Shown: piece after piece, positions 9,818 to 20,320 of the stretch | Position numbering within the stretch: position 1 is the stretch's first letter | Layout: each line of letters opens with the position of its first letter | DNA from: Eopsaltria australis | Lineage: Eukaryota > Chordata > Aves > Passeriformes > Petroicidae | Length of the DNA stretch: 64,000 nucleotides | Assembly (NCBI GenBank): GCA_034509425.1 | Contig: JAVTVJ010001245.1 | Span: 62,001-126,000 of the forward strand | Direction: 5' to 3' | The notes under the pieces: generated by a model | Databases searched by the model: none | Seen by the model: the letters and a program-made list of their open reading frames with translations, nothing else | What the model was told of the DNA's origin: nothing | Program-made: the position numbers and the translations under genes

Positions 9818-11819
9818 CTGGAAAAAAGAGAAAAACATTAGGAAAAAGGGGTTAAAAATTGCCAAAAATAACCCCAAAACCCCCCCAGAAAAACCAGACC
9901 CAGAAACATGAAAATACCCTAAAAAAGCGCCCCAAAATGGCCCCAAAACACCCCAAAACACCCCTTTTTTGTGGAGAAACACAAAATCTCAAAAAACCTA
10001 GAAGACGCCCAAAAATCCCAAAAAAACCCCTTGAAGACCCCACAAAATCCCCAGAGTTGTAAAAAGCACAAAGACCCCCCCAAAAAAAACCCCAAAACAT
10101 CCCCGAAACACCCAAAACTACCTGGAGAGGCACAAAATCCCCTCAAAACCCAAAGGTGCCACCAAAAGATCCCAAAACACCCACAAAAAAACTCCCAAAT
10201 AAATCTGTAAAAAATCCTCCAAAAATGTTAAAAAATCCCATAACATCTTTAAGCAAAATCGCGAAAGAGCCCTAAAAAGCCCTAAAAAGTGCCCCAAAAA
10301 AATCTAAAAAAAATTCCAAAAAATCCTTGAAAACCTAAGAAAGCCCTAAAACTGCCCTAAAAAATCCTAAAAAAAATCCCAGAATAGCTCAAGAAAACCC
10401 TCAAAAATCTCTTAAAATCACCAAGAAATCCTTTAGAAAACCCAAAAAACCTTAAAAAGTCCCCCAAAAATCCCCAAGAATCAAGAGCCACCTGAAGAGA
10501 CACTAACCACTAAAACAGCCCTAAAAAGCCCTCAAAGATCTCCAAAATCCCCTAAAAACCAGAAATAAACCCTAGAAAAATCACAACAAATTGAAAAAAT
10601 TTCCTAAAAAAATTTAAAAATTCCCCAAAAATCCCCAAAAATCCCAGAGCACCTCTAAAAAACCTGCAAAGATCATCGAAAAAAATCCCTGAAAAACTGC
10701 TAAAAAAATCCCCCAAAATCCCCACCAAAACCCACAAAAAAAATCACAAAAATTCCAAAAATATCCTAAAAAATTTTTAAAAATTCCTAAAAAATTCCTT
10801 TAAAAATCAAAAAACCCCCAAAATTTCCCCAAAACCACTAAAAAACCCCCTAAAAATCACCCAAAAAAGCATAAATAGCCGTAAAAAAGCCCTAAAAGAT
10901 TGCGAAGAAAATACAAAAACATCCCAAAAAATCCAGAACACATTGAGAGAAAATAACCCGAAATTAGTCCTAAAAAAACCCCATAGGAATTCCCCCAAAA
11001 ATCAGGAAAAAATCCTAAAAAATCCTACAAAACTCAGGAAAAAATTGAAAAAAATTTTTAAAAATCACAAAAAATTCCCCACAGATTCTCCAAAAATTCC
11101 ACCAAATGCTCAAAAAATCCCAAAAATAACCCAAAAATCCTAAAAATCCTGAAAGAAATCCCAGTAACACTTCTAAAACAATCTCACGAAGTCCCTAAAA
11201 ATCACCCAAAAATCCCCCGAAATACCCAAAAATATCCTCAAAAAACTATCCCAAGAAATCACCCAAAAAATCACTAAAAATGCTTAAAAACACCCAAAAA
11301 ATCTGAGAAAGCCTAAAATGGCCTAAAAAAGTCCTAAAAAAATCCTTAAAAAAAGGATTTTTTTAAAAAACTCCTCAGAAAATTCCTAAAAGAATCCCAA
11401 GAAATCATCCCAAAAAATCCTCCAAAAACCTCTAAAAATCACCCCAAAAAGCCTAAACACATCAGAAAAAGCTCTAAAAGCCCTAAAAATCAGAAAAAAA
11501 CATTAAAAGCTTGAAAAATGTCTGAGAAAATGCTAAAAAAAATCAAAAAGTCCTTCTCAAAAATCCCCCAAAGAAGCACTGAAAATTGCTGAAAAAAATC
11601 CTAAAAAACACTGAAAAAATAAAGAAATCCTAAAAAACAAATGAAATCCCAAAATATTCCAAAAATCCAGAGCCACCTGAAGAGACACAAACCTCTAAAA
11701 AACCCACCAAAAATCCTCCCAAAAAACCTAAAATGATTGAAGAAACTCAGGAAAAAATCAGAAAAAAATCGAAATAAATTTTTAAAAATCAAAAAAAAAA
11801 ACCCCTGAAGTTCCCAATT

Positions 11820-12054
11820 TTCCCCTCGTTCCATGAGGTGCGAACCAGGGAGGGTTGGTGCATGTCACTGTGACGGTAATCTTTCTTTTAGGATCAACTT
11901 TATGCATTTCTGGCAAAATAAACAGTTCTGGTGGACTTTTAGTGGAGTGTCCTATGGCGAGTAAGTCCATGGAGTTGTCAAAAGATTTATTAAGCTCCAC
12001 TGAAATGTTCTGTGGTGCACCGAGTTGAAATCGGTGTGTCCTCCCACTCACCAC
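11820..12054 (-). pseudogene. ERV dUTPase-like region, truncated
   Basis: The frame contains VTVTCTNPPWFAPHGT, the counterpart of the IDPPWFSHEGT segment of the first ERV. After that motif it runs into A-rich DNA and loses homology, which marks the truncation point of this provirus. Confidence 0.6.
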
Positions 12055-12170
12055 TAGAAGTTGCTGTCCTTCCTCCCATCACAGTTGACGGTTTTCAGCG
12101 TGATGGGTGGCTGGGCAGGAAGCAACAGCCTTTGATTTGGTGTCCACGCGTGGAGCTGTCCCACGCTCTA

Positions 12171-13154
12171 CTATTGGTTTCCCTGTTGGAGTTGACATTG
12201 GCAGGGGGGCACTCCTGAAACAACTACTTTAGAGTTCAAATTAGCTTTACATGGTTTTGGACAGTTTTTTGCAAAGTGGTGAGGGCTACCACAATTAAAA
12301 CATTTTCTTTTTTCTTTCCCTGGTTCCTGCAATGAAGCCAGTCCTACTACTTTCTTTTGGGAAGATTTGTAAGCAACAGGTTTTACCGAAACTACTTCTG
12401 TGCACACTTCAACCATTTGTTCAATGGTGGGTTTGAGATCTATCAACAAGGTTTTCAACACCCCCTTGCACTCTTCATTTGCATCTTCCCTTGCCAGAGA
12501 CCACAAAAGTTCCTTTTGCATGTGCACATCATCTATCTGTCTCCCCACAGCCTCCTTCAAATGATCCACAAAGTCTACAGATGACTCCTCAGGCACTTGT
12601 TTAATCACTGAATAACTCATAGAAGGAGCAGTAGTAGACGACAGGCACAACAGTGCCTGTTGTGCTATCTTTTTCATATCATCTAGAACCGAGGCTGGTA
12701 AATTACAGGCCTGCTCCTGAGGTTTTTCAAAGTCTTCCTTCTCACACAAATTGTTCATGGTTAAATACGCTTTCGGGTGGTCAAGTTTGTAAGTTTCCAA
12801 GAGTTCTTTTAGTTGTCTTTTCCAAGATCTTTCCCAAATCCAATACTGGGCTGAAGTAAGTAGGCTGGACATTACAGTCTTTATATTGTGTGGCACAAGC
12901 ACACTGGTTGTGAATGTGGCATGAACCAAACTTTTAAAGTAAGGGGGTTCTTGCCTGAATTCCCTGGCTACCTTGCACAACTCCTTTAAGTACACATAGG
13001 GAAAAGGCTCCCACCATGGGTTTGCCCCCAACCGGTTATACATGACAGGAGCTGCAAACAGCTCTCCATCATCACCCATTTTCCAGGCTTTGACCTTCCC
13101 ACTTCCGGCCTCCAAAGCATGGGAACCAGAAGGGGCACTGTGGGAACTGGACAA
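12171..13154 (-). CDS. ERV gag: capsid and nucleocapsid open frame
   Basis: A 327-codon open stretch encoding retroviral capsid and nucleocapsid. The capsid N-terminal half has PYFKSLVHATFTTS and WIWERSWKRQLKEL. A segment around SSVDFVDHLKEAVG sits where the major homology region is expected. The nucleocapsid has one complete CCHC knuckle, CFNCGSPHHFAKNC, followed by a cysteine pair that may be a degenerate second knuckle. The true gag start is at about 13969; frames at 13166-13729 and 13763-13987 cover matrix and the proline-rich linker but are offset, so at least one frame shift or stop breaks gag. Confidence 0.8.
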   Translation of the reverse strand: MSSSHSAPSGSHALEAGSGKVKAWKMGDDGELFAAPVMYNRLGANPWWEPFPYVYLKELCKVAREFRQEPPYFKSLVHATFTTSVLVPHNIKTVMSSLLTSAQYWIWERSWKRQLKELLETYKLDHPKAYLTMNNLCEKEDFEKPQEQACNLPASVLDDMKKIAQQALLCLSSTTAPSMSYSVIKQVPEESSVDFVDHLKEAVGRQIDDVHMQKELLWSLAREDANEECKGVLKTLLIDLKPTIEQMVEVCTEVVSVKPVAYKSSQKKVVGLASLQEPGKEKRKCFNCGSPHHFAKNCPKPCKANLNSKVVVSGVPPCQCQLQQGNQ

Positions 13155-13165
13155 TGTGATGTAAT

Positions 13166-13969
13166 TCAGGGTGGAGTCACTGGTGGAAGGGGTGGAGGCA
13201 TCGAAGGGATGGGGACTGCAACCCAGACTGGAAGGGGTTCCCCGATGGTAGGGGAGGGTCCCGATGCAGTTACACCCATTGACACGGTGGAGGGACCCAA
13301 CGAGGAACCTATCAACACATGGGGTGGAGCAGGGAAGGAGTTGTGGGCTTCAGTGGGAATATTGAGGCGAGAAGGAGACAAAATGGTGGACCTGGCCAGG
13401 AGGTCACCGCCATTTTGTGACAGAACTGGGGAAGACACAACAGGGTAAGTGGGCATGGGGAGAAGGGCGAAGGGCAAGCTTGGAGCGGGGTGATCAGACC
13501 TGTTCCGAAGAGCAGGCAGAGGAGATCGGGGGGTGTCAGGGAGACGGTGGCAACCCTGCATCTCTGGATGGGCTACACTGCTTGATCTTCCCTGCATAGG
13601 GTCAGTGGGGTAGGGAGGACAGGGAGAGGGTAAAGGCAAAGGGGTAACTTTTACTGGGGGCCCCAAACTCTCCGCCGCTTTTTGCCCACTTTTCGAATCT
13701 TTACCTGACTTATAAATTATAATAAGCAACAGAAAAAACTCCCTGACTAAATTATCTCCACTTCATCTTATTAAAGTTAACTTTTCCCCACCACGATCCC
13801 AAAAATGCAACAACTTAACTGAATCAACTGAGATATTTGGAAAATAAAGAAAAAGCCACCAAACAAAACGTTTCAAAAGTTTCTTAGAATACTTAACTTT
13901 TTCCACTTTTAGGGTACCTGCAACTTGGACATAGACCTCCCTTTGGGGACAGGACAACACAGTTCCCAT
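13166..13969 (-). pseudogene. ERV gag N-terminal part: matrix and proline-rich linker
   Basis: The likely gag start at 13969 reads MGTVLSCPQREVY: a glycine at position 2, as needed for N-myristoylation of matrix. That frame closes near 13763. A proline- and serine-rich frame at 13166-13729 follows and leads into capsid. Proline-rich linkers between matrix and capsid are usual in beta-like retroviruses. The frame changes between the parts mark it as broken. Confidence 0.6.
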
Positions 13970-14353
13970 TTTTCCAGTTAAACTCACCCACTACAAGAGG
14001 AAAAGGTAGCAACAGAAAAGTATTTAAGCAATAAGGGAGCTTTCGACTCACCCACTGACTGGACCCTTCATTGATCCCAAAGCTTTCTCAAGTCCGGCTC
14101 CAACCGGCTGCTCCCAGGGTAACAAAAGCTCTTGGTGCTGGTCTCCTGGTTTTGCAACCAATCCTCTCCCTGAGAGGATTGCCGGTTGCCCCTCGGAGAA
14201 GGTCTGATAGAACTCAGATTTCTCCTCAGGGAAGCAGCTCACCAGATGCGAACTCCTGACAGCTCCAGCTGCCAGGGACACTTCTCCAGGAATGTCTTTC
14301 AATGCCACTGTTCCCGGTGCGCCACTCATCGCCGTTCGTGCTTCACTACTTGT

Positions 14354-14372
14354 GACCTCTGTTCAGGTGCCA
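14354..14372 (-). other. Retroviral primer binding site, tRNA-Lys-like
   Basis: On the minus strand TGGCACCTGAACAGAGGTC follows the LTR. It resembles the tRNA-Lys-complementary site of betaretroviruses and lentiviruses with a few transitions. This fixes the LTR/leader boundary near 14373. Confidence 0.6.
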
Positions 14373-14374
14373 CT

Positions 14375-14927
14375 TAGAGCTGGGCTTGTCCTTAAGGACA
14401 AAGCATTGTAGCCTGTCCTAGAGGCATCCCTCTCAGAGCCACCCTGGTGGTGCTGCTTCAGCTCCTGCTACAGCACTCAGCCCACCCTGCAGGTGGGTGC
14501 AGATCAGACAAATCCAAGCAGGTGCCAGGAGTAAAGAGTTGGGAGGGATCGTCTGTATGGGTATCTGAGGAGTTTATTGGAGGTTCCTCACTCAAATGGG
14601 TCCATGGACAGAAGATCCAGAACAAAGGAGAGCACAGAGGTTTATACACAAAGGGTTAACCACTCAGGTGAGAGTCCAGGGGCGGACAGAAGGCGGGACA
14701 ACCCTAAACAATTCAATGAAGAGAGGGAAGAGGAGGAGAGAGAGAGCCACAACCAAAGGGATGTCAAATAAGAAAGAACTTTCTAGAGATTGTTGCATCT
14801 GTACAGGGGGTGGAGGGCCAATGGGTCAATCATAGGGGTACAATTAATCTAACATGATTACATTGTCTTGGGGTAAAACCATTACTTTGGGGAGAGGGGG
14901 GAACCTTTAAACTTCAGTAATTCCCCA
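14375..14927 (-). repeat. 5' LTR of the second ERV
   Basis: Between the primer site and about 14927. On the minus strand a TATAAA lies at 14641-14646 and an AATAAA at 14573-14578, about 65 bp apart, as expected for promoter and poly(A) signals flanking R. A possible 5' terminus is TGGGGAATT at about 14927. The 3' end reads CTAAG before the primer site rather than the usual CA. Confidence 0.65.
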
Positions 14928-15559
14928 CCAAGAGGCCTTAGGCTCATTGGGACTTTCCTCATCTGTCCCAGCAGTAGCCTCCATGGCCACCACATCAATT
15001 GTATTACCATGAGAACTTTAGAAATTCGGCATGTATCTTCCCTATGAAATGCAACTTAATTTTCAAAGACATGTAACAGATCTTAAACTACCTCATTATA
15101 TTATCTCACTTTTCCTTAACACATAATTTGAGGATGGACATTCAACACATCAGAAACAATACTTAAAAAGTTAATGGATTTGATTTGGACTTTACACAAT
15201 AGTAAGACAAAGGGAACTCCCAGTGCTCTCTTAAGTTGCAGGAAGATGGCAGTCTAAGCAGATGGACTTGTTTTTAAAAAAATAATAGAAATAGTAAATT
15301 TAAAAAAAGAAAATACATATATCAACATTACAATCTACAATAGTTTTTAGAAGGTTTATTAATAGCTAATTATTTACAGTATTGGTCATAAAACAAATGT
15401 CAAAACTTTTCAGTGATCTTTGTTACTTGACATGCACTAGCTCTCAGCCTACTATAAAAAAATAGTACTCTAAAATTTACTTATTATCTATTATAGAATA
15501 ACAAAGGCTGAATGTACAGTAATTTACTGGGAGTGTGTGTTTGTACCTACTGGTCTCAC
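14928..15559. other. AT-rich sequence, no gene seen
   Basis: No domain, repeat or splice pair recognised. It lies downstream of the YTHDC2 pseudogene and may be former intron of that gene. Confidence 0.4.
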
Positions 15560-18500
15560 GACTATGACAGATGTTACAAAGTAAGTGCATAATGAGGTCC
15601 AGATAATTCTTCGTCCTCTGCACTCAGGTCACTACCACTTGTTCGGACCAGGGAACTTTCATCCAGATTTCCAAATTCTGCCAAAGCACTAAAACAGACA
15701 AATGCACAGACCACAGTTTGTCTCAGGTTCACATTCAGCCACCAGGTAAACTCAGACCTACACCAACAAGACTACTCCTTTCGAATTTTGATTCTGAAGT
15801 GTAGCAGAACCACTCCAGAATACTATTACTGTTCACTGATTTAAGTGTAGTCCAATAAAGCACAAAACTTCAATTTTTAGCATTAACTTTAATTTTCTTA
15901 CTCATAATTGAAACACGGCCATAAGCAAAGTGTCAGAACTCAAAGTATAAAGACACCACTTGTTTACCTGTTAAATAAAAATTATTTAAAAGAAATGTAT
16001 TTCCCAAACATTTTCCTCCCACAAGCAGGTATTACGCAAACAGAAATTACACTAAGAAGTGTTCTAAAATTATCAGTCTCTACAAAATGGTAACAAAATT
16101 ATAACTGTAAATTAATCAGAAACCAATTCTTGAACTACCTAGTGCAAATGTCACTTCTATTAAGCTTGTTTAATATGGCTACTATGTATCAACAATATAT
16201 AGATGAAAACACAACAGATTTGTTTCCTAAATAAGCATCTGAAATTAAAATGGTACATGGTAGAATCAGCATCTGTCTATTTATATAAGTCACTATACTC
16301 ACATCCTGCCTAGCTAGACATATAATCATCATAGCAATGCACACATCAAAAGGATAAAAGATAATAGGAAAGAAGTCTACACCAGTCTAACTATATTTAT
16401 CCTAGGATTTGCACAAACATAATCACTGAAATACACTTATTACAAACACACATTTTTTAAAAAGAGCTTGTTTTTGAAATGTTCCTACTCTCATATAACC
16501 CTGCTATTTAGGTCAGATTTAAAGGCATAAAAAGCTAGAAACTCTTCTGATTGGAAGACAAAATGCAAATTTCCCTTCAACATTTCCCTTCAACTGTTTC
16601 TGCAAAGTAGTTATAGCTTACCTGTAGGATTCCAGCAGGTCAGCACTTCTGTCCGTCCAAAGCGCTTAGCCCAGTCCACAGCAATCCTGAAAGAGTTACA
16701 CAGAAATATTTTTGAAATTTCTCACTTCAAAAGACAAACAGTCCAAGACTCTGAATTAAGAATTCAAATTATAATTTCCAGAATGCAATGTGATGAACAG
16801 AAGTTAGATATTTCAACTGTCAAAATTTACTATTGCTTACAGTTGTCTGTTAAGTTAGCAATTAGTTTAAATGTTACAGAAGTTTCTTTCTCATTTATAT
16901 ATTGACAAATAAATCTGTTTCAGTTTGTATGTTTGTTTTTACCAGTCGTTAGATGATCTACAGGGGATGCTTGCTCCCATACTGATCAGTTGTTCTACTT
17001 GACTCAAAAAGCCTCTCCCCAAAGCAATCATTAGTGCAGTTGCAGTTGCACTGGTTTCACTGTGCCTATAATCAACTGAGAAGTACAAACAAATAAATAA
17101 ATAAACAAATAAACCAGCAAACCAAATAAAAACATTCTTACTTTTTCATCTAAATGTGGTACTAAAGTGACTTATATGACTTCTGGAATCCAGGCCAGAG
17201 AGAATTTGTTTCCTGACTTCATCCCACCACATTGTTCATATGAATTTAAAACGACTTTAGACACACCATAATATCTTCAAAACAAGTACAAACCAAAAAT
17301 AACTAAATAATTCATTAATTCTGTTAATTCTATTCACTTTTACAATAGGCATCAGAATTCAAACCTAACAATGTTCGAAACTGGAGATAATAGAAATTCA
17401 AGTCATTTTGTTACTCTTTTTTTCTTATGTAGTAAGATTATAGACTTACCACTGACATTTTCAGTTAAAATGAGATGGAACACCTGAGCAAAGGCATCAA
17501 TATCTTTATGCAACCAGATATCAGAAAGACAAGAATCTATTTATTTTATTAAACATGGTTTAAGGCAATTCACATCTTTTTCAGTCTGAAGAGAAAAAAC
17601 AGTACTGAAAGATAGATGTCTTCCAAGATTTATCTTTATTCTCATATATTTCACATGAAGAAATAGAACAGTTGCTTTTCCAAGTAACAATCAGAAATCC
17701 AGCATTCAGGTACAAGTTAAAGCATTTATTGTATCATATGCAAGTACTTTAAGCAATTGCAGTTCAGCCATTTAATCTGAAGAAAAGTTGTGTACAAACC
17801 ACGGTACGTGAAAAGCACACTTTGGCTAGAGTAATTCATGATAATTTTTAAAAAATCACAAAAAAAATGTTACTATCCTTCAAGAAATTCTACAGGAATA
17901 GTATCTTCAGAGAACTGTTTTAAAAGCAGATCTAAACATATCTCCCAACAAAAGGAAAAACTTACTAGTTGATTAAATACTGTGTCACCATCATCACCCA
18001 ACAGACTACACTCTTCAGTTGCCCTTGGGGCAGATCTTGGCCTCTCAGGTTCCAGCTTACTATTATTCTCTTGAGCAGAACACCACTCAGTAAGAGTGCT
18101 TTGCTGTTTTTCTTCTAGAATGCATAAAGGATTACCCTGAAAAGTTTTCCAGTCATCCTACTTATCCATTAATTTAAATTTAAAAGGAACAGCTGTATCA
18201 AGTCACAAAGTTAAAACAATTCAATCCCTTATTTGATTTAGAACATTGTTACCAGTCCATAATAAATTCCATGATTAAGGGCACCCAAAGTGCGCTACTG
18301 CAAACATCTGCTACAAGAACAATGTCAGAAATACCATTTGGTATGATTAACTCATTAAGCCTGCAACTTGCTGTATTCAAACGAGCTTCCTAAGCAACTA
18401 TCTTCTACGCAATTCTCAGTGCAGGTCTTTCTCCACAAGTCAAACACCAAAGAGCAGTGATATAACTATTGCATGTTACAACTAATTTTTGTGTAAGGTA

Positions 18501-19116
18501 AAAGAAAAAGCAGAAGTCATGAGTGCCTCAACTGAGCTCTTCTACCCACAGTGATCAGAGCTGAGAAATAGAATCAAATGTTACAACACCTCCCCCCACC
18601 CTGCCCTTCTTCCCAGGTTTACCTTCCAATTGTCTCTAATTCCTACCCCTCAGTGCACAGGGGGACATGGAATGAGGGCTGTGGTCAATTCACCACATCC
18701 TGTCTCAGCGGCTCCTTCCTCCTCACGGGGTGGGATTTCTCACTCTCTTCACAAATTGCTCCATGGTAGGTCCTTCCCATGTGGTGCAGTCCTTCAGGAA
18801 CAGACAGCTCCAGCATGGGACGCCTCTGGCTCCACAAGTCCCACCAGCAAAGCTGCGCGCTGTGATGCTCCTGCCCGGCAGCGCCCGCGGGCCCGGCTGC
18901 CTGCCCGCCCCTCTCCGCGCAGCTCCCCACGCAGCCGTGTCCTCGCCATAGCAGAACCGCTCCAGAGCGAGGTTCACCGCGATCTCCACCTCCTCGTCCA
19001 CGCGGATGTCCCTCAGACCTTCAACCGCCTCGGCCGCGGCCCGGCGCGGCGGCAGCGCCCAAGCCCGCTGTGCCCCCGCCGTGCTGCAGCGGCGGGACGT
19101 GCCTGGGCCGCGCCAT
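15560..19116 (-). pseudogene. YTHDC2: YTHDC2 remnant: six exons, helicase core missing
   Basis: YTHDC2 is a germline 3'-5' RNA helicase that reads m6A and is required for meiosis. Six minus-strand pieces match it in order. Exon 1 (18945-19116) has DIRVDEEVEIAVNLALERF. The rest are 17966-18114 (TEWCSAQENN, then GDDGDTVFNQL), 17450-17536 (LSDIWLHKDIDAFAQVFHLI), 16943-17075 (DYRHSETSATA, then SQVEQLISMGAS, ankyrin insert), 16622-16686 (AVDWAKRFGRTEV) and 15560-15677 (EFGNLDESSLV). Junction phases fit between the last four. The R3H and N-terminal DEAH motor exons that should lie between exon 1 and the second piece are absent from the 0.8-kb gap. A deletion in the last exon joins AEDEEL to DLIMHLL out of frame. 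From the ATG at 19116, exon 1 meets a stop before DIRVDEE. Introns are retained, so it is not a retrocopy. Confidence 0.85.
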
Positions 19117-19320
19117 GGCTCCCACACGGACCGGGGCTCCGCGACAAGCGGGGGACGACAGGCGCGGCCCTGGAGCACAGCGGCAGCAGCGGCAGCAGCA
19201 GCGGCACCGAACCGGCGCGGCCCCAGACGTCCCGCCCAGCTCCGGGCGGCGGCGGGCGGAGCCGGCAGCGGCGCGGCTGTCGCGGGAGGCGGAGCAGGCT
19301 CACGGACCGAAGGAAGCGCC
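18840..19320. promoter_or_regulatory. CpG-rich 5' end of the YTHDC2 remnant
   Basis: GC- and CpG-dense sequence around and upstream of exon 1, sharply different from the AT-rich introns. It is what a housekeeping or germline-type CpG-island promoter would leave. No TATA box is seen. Whether it still drives transcription cannot be told. Confidence 0.55.
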
Positions 19321-20114
19321 TGGGGTGTTTTTGTCTACGGTAGAGTGTTACAGTGTGTATCGTGGGAGCGGTACTCGGCCACGAGTGAAGAAGCAGCAGT
19401 GATACACGCATCATGCGATTTAATTGAATGACGTTCAGTGTTGGTGCTAATACCATCGCAGTCCTCAGCCTTGTTGTTTTGAATGTTTTACGGAGTCATC
19501 AAGATTTTACTTCTCTCTTTTCCGTCTTCATTTCTCTCCTTTCTTGTTATGTCTTGGCAAAGTACGGCCATCATTGCTCTGTACCAAAGTCTGTGGTGAG
19601 GACTGGGAGGTTTTTAGTAAAAGTTGTGAGTTTTTTAGCCAACGCTTCTACAGTTACATAGTGGGCCAGCTGCTGGAGTTTAGCAAAAATACAGCAAAAG
19701 GATGAAAGTCCCTCACACGTGGACTCGTGTCTTTGTTCAAGCGAACGAAGAATTTACAGCGAACACCACATCCCCAACCAAATGGGCCGTGATATGGTCA
19801 GACAGGGGAGTTTTCTTAACAGTTTGGCAATGCAAATGGGACCCTAGGCCACCATCTTCACAGCCCCTCTTCAAACGTCCAGCTGCCATGGAGTTCATGG
19901 GGAACTGTGTGAGTTCACCTGAGATCTTTGAAGCAGGGAGGATACAAAGGATAAATGTTAAAATTCCCAGAGTATATTCAACATAAACGATAATGGTCTT
20001 AAATTATTTTTAATAAATTTCCTAGATTATTTCAGACTTTTCCTTGCTGCAACATTATGTACATAGTTGGTGAAATTAGGTTAGTGCATTGAGTAGGAGG
20101 TGCATAGATTGATC
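19321..20114. other. No gene recognised
   Basis: Mixed-composition sequence upstream of the YTHDC2 remnant. Short open stretches exist on both strands without recognisable domains. Confidence 0.4.
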
Positions 20115-20320
20115 AGCAAAAGGCACACATAAAGGGGTTTTTAGGGTCTCTCCCAAGTTGCACAGGGGACTCAGGTCACCTGTAAGGTGTGCAGGGGAGG
20201 TTGAGGTCCCTCCTAAGGCACGTGGGGGCCATGGTCTCCTGTAAAACATGCAGGGGGTTTGGAGTCCCTTGTAAGGCACGCAGGGACTGGGGTCCCTCAA
20301 AAGGCCTGCAGGGGGGTTGA
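20115..20320. repeat. 30-bp tandem repeat, about six degenerate copies
   Basis: Units start near 20143, 20173, 20204, 20233, 20262 and 20290. Each has a GGTCYCY-like head, a TAAGG/CAARG middle and a GCAGGGG-like tail. Spacing is 28-31 bp. No coding potential is implied. Confidence 0.7.

Larger units (their letters stand above)
5120..11820. repeat. C/A-rich low-complexity tract (degenerate CCCCAAA-type repeats)
   Basis: Almost 6.7 kb of strongly strand-biased sequence: C and A runs on the plus strand, G and T on the minus. Composition changes along the block. From 5120 to about 8000 the words are like CCCCAAATCCCC with frequent CCCTTTAA. From about 8230 to 10200 they are CCCCAAAA-like. From 10200 to 11800 they become A-dominated (AAAAATCC). 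Long open frames here (for example the G/F/W-rich ones on the minus strand) are products of composition, not genes. Short islands of ordinary complexity at 6165-6250, 6710-6760, 7975-8192, 9010-9076 and 9750-9817 interrupt it. The G-rich strand has many GGG/GGGG runs that could form G-quadruplexes. Confidence 0.85.
11820..14927 (-). mobile_element. Truncated class II ERV: LTR, primer site, gag, start of pro
   Basis: On the minus strand the order is LTR (14375-14927), a Lys-type primer binding site (14354-14372), leader, gag (13969 to 12171) and the dUTPase-like start of the pro region (about 12054-11830). Sequence homologous to the first ERV stops within the PPWFAPHGT motif at about 11830, where the A-rich low-complexity tract begins. 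Pol, env and the 3' LTR are absent. The gag is better preserved than in the first ERV. Confidence 0.88.

Noticed and set aside
8230..10200. CCCCAAAA-like repeats as telomeric DNA
   Set aside because: Bird telomeres are CCCTAA repeats; the array here is irregular, interrupted and mixed with other words. The likeness to ciliate telomeres is compositional.
8571..10210. Long minus-strand open stretches rich in Gly, Phe and Trp, and plus-strand Lys/Pro/Asn-rich ones
   Set aside because: They are translations of C/A low-complexity repeats; residue composition follows the repeat words in every frame and no domain is present.
18630..19343. 237-codon plus-strand open stretch over the YTHDC2 CpG island
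   Set aside because: It is antisense to recognisable YTHDC2 exon 1 and its Arg/Pro/Ala-rich composition is that of GC-rich DNA.
20115..20320. Coding gene on the minus strand with a repeated PCVPYKGLQTPCM-like pattern
   Set aside because: The pattern follows the 30-bp minisatellite and has no other coding support.
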